NCBI RefSeq assembly: GCF_000341285.1
Contig: NW_005178465.1
Span: 163,307-227,306 of the forward strand
Direction: 5' to 3'
Origin: Galdieria sulphuraria
Taxonomy: Eukaryota > Rhodophyta > Bangiophyceae > Galdieriales > Galdieriaceae
Length of the DNA stretch: 64,000 bases
Both the position numbers and the translations under genes were made by a program. The stretch's first letter is position 1. Each line of letters starts with the position of its first letter. Below the pieces are notes generated by a model, which was not told the origin of the DNA, did no database searches, and saw nothing but the letters and a program-made list of their open reading frames with translations. Below are positions 43,718 through 53,922 of this stretch, in pieces.

Positions 43718-45642
43718 CTATGCCTCAGATGCAAAATTCCAATCCCCATCAGTCAGAAATACTGTAGCAATATCATTCTCTGTGTCATGAGGCAGACTAT
43801 CAACTGCTGAGTCCCAGGCAGAGCCGAAAGAAGGAAGCTCAACATTTGTCAGAATCTCATTTTCACTTGACAAATACTCTGATAGATTAATGCCACTAAG
43901 TGTCCGTCTCATGTAAAAATCTGAAGCTACTGACGAGATACTTGAAAACTCTGTCCAATTTGATGAGTCATGAAGATACTCAGAAACCTAAAAAGGTTTT
44001 TAAAGTGGCATAAAGCAGAACCACGTGTAATCCCATACCTGACCCTTAACAACATCGAAAAAATCATTTCCATAAAAACAGTCACAACCATCGTAAGCTT
44101 CAAAACTCTCCATATCACCTTTGTCTTCCGAGTAAAAGTTATCCGTTGAACTTGTGTTCGATGAATATGACTCAAAATATTCCTGAGGGGCAAAATTCCA
44201 AGAATGCGTCCAAAGCAAACCCGAATTCTCCATAACTGATCTTCCCCTCTTGTAGGTACTTCGATATTCGTCGCTGACACTTTCCGTAGAGAGCAAAGGT
44301 CTTCTTGGTTGACAATTCTCCGATGCTGATGGACTACTTTGTCCGTTTCCACTAGAATTGAGATCTGTTGAAATGACACTGTTAAACGAGGGTACAACGT
44401 TTCCATTGACAAAACTAGTCACATGAGTTGGCTTTGCTTGAAAAGAATTGCACAGCAAGGGAGAATTCACAGTGTTCTCATTCGAATCCAAACATCTCTT
44501 CTTATCATAAGGATCTAATACAGCTTTATCCATTTGTAAGCTAGGATAACACAATCGACGGAGCTCTCGAAAACGAAGATCTTCTGCATGGGTTCTCGTG
44601 CAAACAGTGACAGAGTAAGCATATAATTCATCTTCGGTAACTGTTAAGTTTTCTGGATTATACTGCGTCCAACGAAACGTCCCAGAAAACGTTCCAAGCA
44701 ATAAGGTAGCAAACTCCAAAGCTGAAGGAATACTTTGAAGACTTTGTTCCACAGGAGGCAGCAGAGTAAAGAGATCGTCCGAGGCAGAAAGCGGTTGTTG
44801 TTTTCCACTTTCGGTTCTTTGAAGGACTAGCTCTACACTGGAAAGAAGTTTATAAGGGATCTTCCCAGGAGGAGGAGCTTCATACAAGACGAAATATCGA
44901 AGTCGATGTTTTCCTGTTGGAAACTGAAAATTGCCATGAGAAGCTATGACGGTTGGCCTACTTATTTCTTACCTTCATCCAATTTGCAAGAAGTGTATTG
45001 TTATGTAAATACCAGTGAAACTTTAAAGAAAGTCAGAGTGACAGAAAACCAAATCAACAATTCAAAAAAATACCTCCAGAAATTCTTGCGTCTCCAGGTT
45101 AAGCACAAATCTTCTACTTGCTGGGTGTACCATTGGTCCCCAGTTTTGGGAAAGAGCAAAGGAATAGGGGTCTCCCAACACCTTTTACAAATTTTCAGAG
45201 TTACGCTTCCAAAGTACGATATAAGAATACGTACATAGCCCAGTAAAATGCCATTCACAACCCCTAAAGGCTTCACCAAGAAGTCAGAGGTTACAGAAAA
45301 AGAGTCGAACTGCAAATAAGCTCTCAAGGGAAAAGCTGTTTCAACAATACTGGAAGAGAGAGTGGGTTCACTCCTACACATTAACCACTCTCTAACAGTT
45401 TCATTACTCAGGAGTTCCATTGAAAAACCACTCATATTGAAGCAGGAATTATTTTTGTGGCTCACTTGTCTACAACTCTTCTTACAAACCCTTCTTCTTA
45501 CGGGACGACGAAGATCGTACAACAACAATTCAAAGGGGAAGGCAGAACGTAGAAATATCCGAAACGATCCTGAGGGTGCCGAAACAAATCTCCAATCTTT
45601 CCAGAAATTTTGATCCCCTAAAATAGATATAATTATGAACAT
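43718..45642 (-). CDS. Five-exon gene of unknown family
   Basis: Exons worked out by hand: 45235-45642, 45074-45181, 44973-45020, 44039-44923 and 43718-43987, with four introns of 49-53 nt (one donor is GTACGT). They sum to 1719 nt, 572 residues, with no internal stop. The N-terminal half reads as a compact domain with FPLRAYLQFDSFSV, DPYSFALSQNWGPMVHP and FHWYLHNNTLLANWM. FPTGKHRLRYFVLYEAPPPG is followed by YKLLSSVELVLQR and LERRLCYP-type helices. The C-terminal ~300 residues are Ser/Asn-rich and acidic, probably disordered. I do not recognise it. An Atg13-like HORMA was considered and not supported. The first ATG at 45642 may be preceded by another exon. Confidence 0.65.
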
Positions 45643-46393
45643 GCCAAGAACTTTGTAATAGACAAGTTTCTGGACATACTAGTCTACAGATTTTTTGTAC
45701 ATCTAGGCAAGTATATCAGAGTTTTGAAAAATAGAAAGTAGTAGTAGATAGTGTGATTCTTTTTCACTCTCGAGGAACGCTATTTTCTGCTCAATTATTC
45801 ATTTAAAGTTCAGGAACAGCCTGGTACAGAGTTTATGTTGTCTCTGATAATATTTTGTAGCTGTAGGAAAGTAGAAACCTTATTTACGGCGGTGTACAAT
45901 ATTTTCTTCGCTTCTCGATTTTTCTTCTAAAAGTTCATTTGAAAAGCTAATTTTTCAACACCTCGTTCAAGCGAGACTGTATCATGGCCAAGATGACGTG
46001 TGTCTATCACTGTACTATGCAGAAAATCTTGTATTCACTCACCACATTTAGAAAAACTGACGAGACCTTTTGCAATAGAGAACGAAGCAAAGCTCATCCA
46101 AATGGATGGAAGAGCACGAACTAGTTTGATATTGTCAAAGTTTTTATAAAAGTTCAAAGGGACAATGAAGTGTTGCGCTATATATCAAATGCTATGTTTA
46201 TCATTTCTTATATCCATCAAAAAAAGTCGATCTAGTAAAGAACGTAAAACATGTCTACCGTCGAAATGAGTGTTATGTTGCTTCTTAAACTGCCGCAGTT
46301 CTTCGAAATTCAAAATTTCTGTCATTTGTTCTTCTGTTCTTGAGGAGGTAGAGACTGCATACGGAATTTAGAAACAAGTGATATATTAGTTAG
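45643..46393. other. Intergenic, no gene seen
   Basis: AT-rich spacer with no coding frame of note. It contains the presumed promoter of the anchor-bearing gene at 46394. Confidence 0.4.
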
Positions 46394-46470
46394 ATGTTTA
46401 GAAGACGACTTTTTATAGGCTTTGTAGCTATTCTTTTGTTGTTCATAGTGTCTTTGTCCCTTTATTTACT
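46394..46470 (+). CDS. 5' end of a type II membrane protein cut by the assembly gap
   Basis: The ATG at 46394 opens a frame reading a basic start (MFRRR) and a strong hydrophobic anchor (FIGFVAILLLFIVSLSLYLL) that runs straight into the N gap at 46471. This is the same kind of signal-anchor carried by the neighbouring glycosyltransferases. Sequence after the gap has early stops in all frames and no clear continuation, so the gene is incomplete or broken here. Confidence 0.4.
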
Positions 46471-46490
46471 NNNNNNNNNNNNNNNNNNNN
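46471..46490. other. Assembly gap (20 N)
   Basis: Twenty consecutive N characters. The true gap size is unknown. Confidence 0.95.
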
Positions 46491-47094
46491 CTGTCCATTT
46501 TCCATAGTTCCAAATTTATTCTCTAAAACAATAATGGCCATTCAAGGTTCATGTAGACAAACTCCACAGTTCATTATCATCTACGAAATACTTCGATGGA
46601 CCGACTGGAGGAGGCAATCTTCAAATGATACTTTGAAATTTGGACCAATTCTGTCCCATCTAGCGCGTCTTTTCTTCCCCTTACACAAAGTCTGTGCGTA
46701 GTTTCTCTCACAAAATACAGAAAAAATCATAATGTGAAGTGAAAGTATCTTATTATGAGATCCAAAACTTGCTCATTGTTGAACAACTTCTAGAACAAAA
46801 GCACTGTACTTTTCTTTCATAAGGCATATCAACTATATGCAACGTGAAAGCCGACCTCCTCAACTATGAAGAGTTTGCGTATATTGTGTCTCTTTCTATT
46901 CACCTTCTCTGCATCAAAGATACGAGTTGAGATGATAACACAAGAACATGGCTCTAAAAATGGAGCAAACCTGAGAAAGCCACAAAGTAAACACGCCACT
47001 TTATAAAAGCAATATATGAAAATGTGTCGCACACACTTTAGGTATATATGATGGATAAACAGGAAGGAATGTAGCATTCCATCATCCTCTACAA
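46491..47094. other. Intergenic, no gene seen
   Basis: No supported coding frame. The duplicated GT90 block begins near 47076, inside the 3' flank of copy B. Confidence 0.4.
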
Positions 47095-47918
47095 CTAACT
47101 CTGTAAAGGCACATTCCTTAAGCGTGTCAAAACTTGTCGATTGATTTCATGACAAAAGCTTTCATTCATAAACTTCTCCATCATCTTTCTGCCATTCTCT
47201 CCAACTTGACGACAGAACTTTTCATTGTCTTTGCAAAACTGGAGCTTCGCAACCACATCCGAACCATTGAGATAGAGTGGAATGAAATGTTGCCAAGGTC
47301 TCAAGCTACGGAAGTATACACTTTCGACAGAAAAAGGATATGGATGGAAGGGACACGACCAGGAATATAGCGCTTGTGGAAAGTTGCTACTCAAATCATT
47401 TCCTTCTATATTTAAAACATATTTGTATTGAAAAATGCCTTCCTGAGGTACAGGTTCTTTCCAAAGATGACCATATTTCTCTTCCTTATCAAACAGTGCA
47501 ATAAATCCAACATCAACATCCGAACGATTCAATGACTGCAACAACTCAACTATTTTCCTTCTATTGGACTTTCCTGGCACTTCTTCTTCATCCAAAATAG
47601 GGCCTGTCGCACTACCTCTCCAAAACAAAATATCTTTCTTCTCATTCCAAGGTATCGTATCATTACGAAACCAATCTGGAAAGTGATAATAGCGTCGAGG
47701 CCATAGAACCCCATTTGGAGACTGATATTTCCTCGCATGCCTAAGGAAACAGGAATCTTCCAATACGTTATCTTCAATATTTGTATAGTTTGAAACTCTC
47801 TCAAAGTCTTCGCCATATAGTTCACTAAACAATCTTATTTCTTCTACCAAGTGTTTGTGGCCTGTTATTGGCCACTTCCGAAGTTCAATACAAGTTCCTA
47901 CACGAAAATCTACTTCCT
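47076..47918. repeat. Duplicated GT90 block (second copy at about 32091-32930)
   Basis: The nucleotide sequence from ATTCCATCATCCTCTAC at 47076 to GAAAATCTACTTC at about 47918 repeats 32091 to about 32930 with only scattered substitutions and a short difference near the stop codon. Similarity stops abruptly at both ends. Orientation is the same. Confidence 0.85.
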
Positions 47919-48060
47919 TGTATAGGTCGTCATCTTGCTGCTTCGTTAAAGAATTTCGATGGACTGACAACTCGTACAAAGTAGTAACCAGAGTTCCAAT
48001 AGTGGATAAAAAGATAACAAAAGCTAGGTATTTGAGCATAACGCTTGTTTTATAGGGCAT
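47095..48060 (-). CDS. GT90 (CAP10-like) glycosyltransferase, copy B
   Basis: 321 residues from an ATG at 48060. A signal-anchor sits at about 8-27 (MLKYLAFVIFLSTIGTLVTT). From KEVDFR onward the protein equals copy A (32110-33036) except for about ten substitutions, for example P for A in GKSNRR's preceding residue and F for L in ALFDKEE. Catalytic blocks FWRGSATG, KYVLNIEGND and SLRPWQHFIPLY are unchanged. The N-terminal cytosolic and anchor part is unrelated to that of copy A. Both frames are intact despite duplication, so both copies may be functional. Confidence 0.8.
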   Translation of the reverse strand: MPYKTSVMLKYLAFVIFLSTIGTLVTTLYELSVHRNSLTKQQDDDLYKEVDFRVGTCIELRKWPITGHKHLVEEIRLFSELYGEDFERVSNYTNIEDNVLEDSCFLRHARKYQSPNGVLWPRRYYHFPDWFRNDTIPWNEKKDILFWRGSATGPILDEEEVPGKSNRRKIVELLQSLNRSDVDVGFIALFDKEEKYGHLWKEPVPQEGIFQYKYVLNIEGNDLSSNFPQALYSWSCPFHPYPFSVESVYFRSLRPWQHFIPLYLNGSDVVAKLQFCKDNEKFCRQVGENGRKMMEKFMNESFCHEINRQVLTRLRNVPLQS

Positions 48061-49320
48061 GGCAATTTTTGAATTTTTGTCGCCAGCAATTTTTAGAATT
48101 TTGGAATGATGGTGAGATAGGCGTAATGATGAATCGTCGCGACAGTGAATATCTCTTCGAGTCTTCTAAAGTTGTCAAAATTCTAAATAGATACTCAATC
48201 TTATGACTCTTAATTTACCAAACAAGAGTCAGTTTCAGATTTGTAATCTTTCTTAATGAAGCAGATAATTTTTGTTCTCCTTTTGGAGGGTTGAATGTTT
48301 CCACCCTAGAACTAGCACAACTTTTATGAAATGGCATTTTTATGCTTTCCTTCAAGCAGTTTTGAAATTGCTGCCTCAAAGACATCAAACAAACTTTTTA
48401 CTAAAATTTTACTTGTCATGTAAAGACCAGTGCTCTCGACTTGTCACGGTGCATAACACCCAAGAAGACTCAATGCATATTTTCTTAGATTTGTACAGGA
48501 ACTCTTCTCGGGAACTAGCGACATCTTCGGCTATTTTGGAAAGTATTGCTATAATTCTTCGGATTCTATAGAAAATAGTAAATTTTTGAAGAGTAAATGT
48601 TCTTGAATTAACGGAAAAGAAAATCTAGGAATGTTTCCCTCGTGTTGTTGTATGTAAACGGAAGCAGCACAACGCAGAATGCAGTTTCTATAGAGAGTAT
48701 CCATAATACTCAAGCAAAAAACATGTTAGGTTCATGCTTTTGTTTTCAATAAATAGAGACTTCTATTATTTCTACTGGCAAATACTACAGAGACAAACAT
48801 GAAACAACTAGGCTTTTCAGATACCCTTCATATCTATTGATCGCATTCTATCATTTATTAACAATAGTATTATGGGAGTGCAGAGTAACGACTGCATCCG
48901 ATCAACCTACTTCTGCCATGTATCGGGCAAATATGACACGGAATGTTTCACTTTCAAGTCTCAGTTGAGTTTGGTGACTCGTACCTACCTTTAGGGAAGT
49001 GTTCCTCCTTGTCGATACAGTTCTTCAGGTTAGTCAACCGCTTGCCTCCAGTCAATCTTTGCCTCGAAACGTTTTAATTTTCAAGTCAGGAAGCTTCAAA
49101 GCGAATAAACGTCCAAAAGTTACATATACTCGACACCTTTTTGACTAAAAAGAGTTTGGAAACAACAATCAAAACGGTCGAATTTGGAAGAACAGTGTTC
49201 GACTATAAAATATGGCTTTGAAACGACCAAGGCGAAAACTAAATAAAAAACGCTGTCAATTCCCAAAAGGCATTACAGAAGATATCGTGTTAGTTTTCTA
49301 ATTTCTTAAGAGGGTAACCA
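48061..49320. other. Long intergenic stretch, no gene seen
   Basis: A 99-codon frame at 48272-48571 has no recognised feature. The WD40 part of Raptor, which would lie here if the pseudogene were full length, is not detected. Confidence 0.4.
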
Positions 49321-51500
49321 CGCTACTTCCCCAGTCTAAATATGTACCAAGTTAGGTGCATAAATTCATGCTCTTCAGAAATAAGATGTTCTTTTCTGAG
49401 AAAAGTCCTAAATAGGAATGCATCATCACTCTTCTCTTCAATGATACTAATAATGAAGCCATGAGCAACAATTGCGAGGATCAAACCCCCAATCTCGTAT
49501 TGATAGAATGTCTCATAAATTCCTAAATGAAAAGGAATTCCAGAAGGCGAAAATTCTAAAAGAATCAAACTGAAGCAAAATTATCCCGAGACTCATCGCT
49601 TCTTATACTGTCAAAGCTGTTCTTACGAAATCATCACTTTCCAAAAGTTCTTGCGTACTGGAGGCTAGTTCTGGATAAATTTGACAGAAGAAAAATGGCC
49701 ACTTCTAACAACAGCTTTTTTTGAAAATGAGTTTTAGCTGTGATAGTGTCTCGTGTATGAGATTACGCTTCCGTCAAAACATTGATATTATCCACGAAAG
49801 TAAAGTCACTTCAATCAATCTTTTTAGGAGCAAAACCAGAAATGGCCGACGAAATAAACAAAGCCAATGCTTGATTTTTTTAGGATTCTTCCTTGTCGAT
49901 ATTCAAAAAGTCTAACTTCTAGTCATGACCTCTTTTCTTAGCAAATCTGACACATATGAATGATCTTGGCATATTCCTTTCTCGCCATATGAATATCAAC
50001 TCCTGAAAATTCAAATGAAAATGGAAGGATTATGACTCAAGCCTCTCCAAAGATGAGCTCTGCAAAACTTGAGAACATACGGAAACACTCCGACAGACAG
50101 TACCGTTTCCACCGCCCAATCTACCAACTTTAGGAATCTGGCTATAAAAATAAGAGCTCTTTTACAGTAATTCTAACTCAATAGAACTTGTAAAGAAATA
50201 CATAGGTAATTGTTCAGGTAAGGTGGACTTTTCAGTTTCTATCATAAACCATATGCAGACGACTGCATATTGTCAAGTAAAATATAAAGAACCCTTCGGA
50301 TACAACGTACTTGGTGTTTAAAAAATGGAACGGATTTATAGGAAGCGGAAGTATTCATTCTTTCTCCAACAATAAAATTTCTATTGAAGTCTCTAATACA
50401 ATTTTCAATTTAGAAGATCATTTTCTCGGATCCTTTCTTTTTTCATTAGTCGACAATGACGATGGCAGCTGAGCCAAACAGAGTGGATAAATGGACGCAC
50501 ATTTGAAGTGTTCAGTATAGAGACTTAAGGATATCTTTGGCTAACCAAAAATTTCTAAAAAGAGAAGCAACAGCAAGTCTTGAGGAAACAGTTTAGGAAA
50601 CAGTGTCCTTGGAATACAATTCTCTGCAATACAATTTGTTACAGCAGAGAAAACCCTCGAAGATATCTTAGTCTCCGATAGATAAATAAAAAACTGCTTA
50701 TCAAATAAGTTCTCCAAGCCTTGTCTTTTTGTAACTCAACTTTCCTAGAATTCGATCCAACATCTCTAATCGAACCCCAGATAGTAGGGATCGAAGTAGG
50801 AACCAGCGACAAGCCAACTGAGTAAGAGATATTAAACAAGAAGTGAAAATATCTGCCCAAAATAAGGACCGGTTGGCAAAGTCTCTTTCGCTCCGCAAGA
50901 CGCGAATAGAATACTCTCTTGAAAAGACTTGAGCTCCCTTTTCCAAGCATTCTTGTCGCTTGCAGAGTTACTCTCTTCTACTTGATCCGAATATGTGTCC
51001 GATATTGACGCAAGTTTGTCTCTTCTTTCAGCAAAATCAAGAAAGGTTGAAACTATCAAAACTGTATTAGAGCAATCGAAAACCAATGCGGATGAAGTTC
51101 CAAGCCAGCTTTCAAATGAGAGTTGCACAGAGTGTGTGTGATTCTCGCTGAATAATGAAATATTATTATTGAGTTCGTCTCTGGAATCAACGAGAACTAG
51201 TTTCCATCGTTACCTTACCAGCTGGGGGGGGGGGGGGGGTGCTTTTGAACTAATGGACGTTATAATGAAATAGAATTCTTTCATCTTTTGCATCACTTCG
51301 AAGTTGCACGCAAAGCTTATGTACGTCATCCAAAGTTGGTTCTGTAATAAGATGATATCGGACCCTGCCTGCCATCTTTCATATTGACCTTGCAACGCAG
51401 CGTAACTGCTTCAAATGGTCCATGTGATACTATTTTGGTTGGATCTACCCAACATTATAGTGTTGCACAAGGATGAGACTATTCTTCCTCATACTGAATC
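49321..51500 (-). pseudogene. Decayed Raptor (KOG1) copy, lacking the WD40 end
   Basis: Minus-strand fragments follow the exon order of the intact Raptor gene at 20416-24666. QGQYERWQ and a degraded DVHKLC-like region lie at 51210-51395. ESWLGTSSALVFDCSN with KRELKSFQESILFASCGA lie at 50832-51128. [11 protein letters not shown] follows at about 50750. SLFKR-type and LAKNF-type degraded exons lie at 50340-50640. [14 protein letters not shown] is at about 49430. Frameshifts and stops break it many times, a 16-G run interrupts the RNC region, and no WD40 exon follows. Intron-equivalent sequence remains between exons (for example around 51140-51210), so it is a DNA-level duplicate, not a retrocopy. 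Confidence 0.85.
51224..51239. repeat. Poly-G run (16 nt)
   Basis: Sixteen consecutive G residues inside the Raptor pseudogene, on the plus strand. Such a run is unusual in this AT-rich DNA and may have an uncertain length. Confidence 0.8.
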
Positions 51501-51941
51501 ATACAGAAGGATTGAATATGTTGATATCCGAAGATTTCAAGTAAGATTATTTCAAAGGTAAAATTATAAAGTGATAAATGGAAATGATATAGCAGCATGC
51601 GTTGGCCGTCAGCTTTCTTCGGGAGAGCACACTATACCTCCTATAGTTTTTAATCCTTGCATGAGCAGAAAAAGCCCTCAAAGTCGCTGACCCTTCTTGA
51701 AATACGTCACAGACATTTCGAAAAACTTTTGCACAAGGAGAAGATATCGATTTCAAACCACAATCTGACTTCAACTCTATATTACAAGAAGAGATAGAAT
51801 CTGGATTAAACAAAATATAGTTTATTATAAGAGGGTTGAAAAACTTCGACTTCAAAAAATATTTAAATACTACCTATACTCAAAGTTAGAATTTCCAATA
51901 ACGTTGTAAGAATGCATTTACTCGTGAAACGAAGAAGCTGA
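51501..51941. other. Spacer, no gene seen
   Basis: A 102-codon minus frame at 51547-51855 has no recognised feature. It is probably degraded flank of the Raptor pseudogene. Confidence 0.35.
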
Positions 51942-52952
51942 CTACATGCACCAAAAGGCAAATCTGGAACACTGCCAAAAACTTTTGCCAGCTTCGCACA
52001 ATGGAGGGGATGAAAAGATAACCACATTCTGTGGATACTTCGTCATCATCATAGAAGCAGCATTGTTAGAAAAGGTGCTGATAAAATTACCAAAAAGAAC
52101 TCTTGCTTCAGAAAGTACAAATAGATCCACATACTTTGCAGGAATCTTTAACTCGGATGAGAAGTTTCCCAGTGAAATTACCTCCCTTTCGAAAAATCCA
52201 TTATCGACTGTTGGTGCTTGTCCATCAGAAGCAATAAACAAGGGCATCTGATTCAACTGCAAGTCTGAAACAATCTTCGAAACTGTAGAAACATTCCATG
52301 GACAAGAAGCATTCACTCTTTCTCCGATCCATTTCGGGTAGTTTGCAATAAACAAATGGCAATCTAGGTCTAGGTTTCTTAAATGAACGGCGACAAAATT
52401 ACGTTTAGTAAGACCTAAGTCTCGTAAAACAAATTCCATGAAGCTTAAATGTTTCTCATTCCAACGTAATAGTGAAAAAGCTAGCTGCTTCTGCGCTGGT
52501 GACAGACAAACATATTAAATTTCCTCCGCAGTGACTTGCAAATGATTCCCGCTATTGATATAGAGAGCTAGAACAGCAGGATCTTCCAATAAAATGCCCC
52601 GTAGTTTGTCGATCTTTGTAGTTCCATTCGTTTGAATATCTTCCTTTGACTGTTCTACAAACATTCCATATTGTTCGAAAAGAGAAAAATCGAAAAAGTC
52701 AAACATCTCGTTCTTGGAACAAACGACTTTCCGATTAATTAAACCACCAACGAATAGTGCATTAATGATGAGAAGTAGATTGTTGTTAAGTTGTCCATAC
52801 CAGCCGGTGACAAAGAGAGTCTTAACTGGCTTTGTAATAGTGACGTTTGCTTTTCCTTCTCGTTTCCGAGAATAAAGAAATACCAGAAAAACAACCGTAA
52901 CTGCTAGAAAAAGAACGCTTTGTCCTCGAAATCTTCGTATCTTTGACAACAT
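51942..52952 (-). CDS. O-fucosyltransferase-like type II membrane protein, with an in-frame stop or unrecognised intron
   Basis: The frame from ATG 52952 has a signal-anchor (SVLFLAVTVVFLVFLY) and GWYGQLNNNLLLIINALFVG, the N-terminal pattern of the O-fucosyltransferase (PF10250/GT65-68-like) fold. It meets a TAA at about 52515. The same frame then continues open from there to 51942, with NFVAVHLRNLDLDC (the conserved VHLR motif) and a SxxS...NAAS-type C-terminal region. Either this is a nonsense mutation, or a 45-nt intron (GTCACT...GCGCAG) removes the stop and keeps the frame. Donor quality is poor. Sugar specificity is inferred only from the family. Confidence 0.55.
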
Positions 52953-53102
52953 GGTTTCAATAACAGAACTTTTCCGTGCTATACCAAAGCTTGGAAAACT
53001 TTCGCCGAAACAGCCTCAAAGAGAATGTCCGTGGCGTCAAATTAAAATAGCGTTCATTTTGCTTCGATTTTCTCGAATTTTAAGTTGTTTCAACCCGCTA
53101 TC

Positions 53103-53922
53103 ATGAAAAAACCAAGTGTTGGTTTGTTGACTTTCCTATTGTTGGCAACGACAGTTTTTATTTTCTGTCGAAATTACGGCAAAGAAAGCCAACATCAGCA
53201 AGAAAATATTAACGTGAAGCCTTCCATCGCTATAATTGTCCCTATTCGGAATAGACCTACTGAGGAGAAGTTCATACGGATATATTTCTCACGATACCTC
53301 AGCCAGTTCCAAAACGCATCGTATGAAATATTCTTTGCCGAGCAAGCGGATGACTATTTATTTAAAAAAGGTTTGCTCTTTAACGCTGCTTTTTTGTCTT
53401 TGATAGACCGTTCTTTTGACTGCTATTGTTTACAAGACGCAGATACAGTACCAATGACTCATAACTTTCTTTACCGATGCCCTAAGAGTACAGTTCCGTA
53501 CCACCTTACTTTACCGAACTTGCATCCTCACGTTCACTATGAAGGCAGCGGAGCAGGCAACATTGTCTTTACTGCTATGCAGTTGAAGCTCATTAATGGC
53601 TATGGAAGTGCCTTTTGGGGTTGGGGCAGAGAAGACGACAATATGGTGAAACGTTTCAAAGCACTAAATTTGTGGCCATTTGAAGTGCCTGAGGATACTC
53701 ACGAACGCTGTTTTCCATAGACTGTTCTCCTCAAAGGACAGAAAGTCAAGCTCCTGAAGACATGAAATACCTTTTATTAGAAGATCTTGGATTTTACGGA
53801 TTGAACACGTCAAGATTTGAGAAGGTTTCCTGTGACAAATTAGACGATGATCCATTGCCTATCTGGAAGATGGCTTTTAAACTGGAATGTGATATGGATT
53901 TGACTCCATGGTGTAAACAGTG
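53103..53922 (+). pseudogene. GT7 (beta-1,4-galactosyltransferase-like) gene with a frameshift
   Basis: From ATG 53103: signal-anchor (LLTFLLLATTVFIFC), then the family blocks IAIIVPIRNRP, FFAEQADDYLFKKGLLFNAAF, DCYCLQDADTVPM (the DxD metal site), GAGNIVFTA and GYGSAFWGWGREDDNMVKR. Reading ends at a TAG at 53718-53720. In the next frame an open stretch begins with SIDCSPQRTES and runs through LLLEDLGFYGLNTS to a TGA near 53922, a natural C-terminus for the family. The break sits in a run of four Ts near 53709, so one missing T would explain it. This may be a true frameshift or a sequence error. Confidence 0.65.

Noticed and set aside
43718-45642. Atg13 HORMA-domain protein
   Set aside because: The length and acidic, disordered C-terminus recall Atg13, but the N-terminal blocks do not show the expected HORMA motifs. 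Left as unknown.
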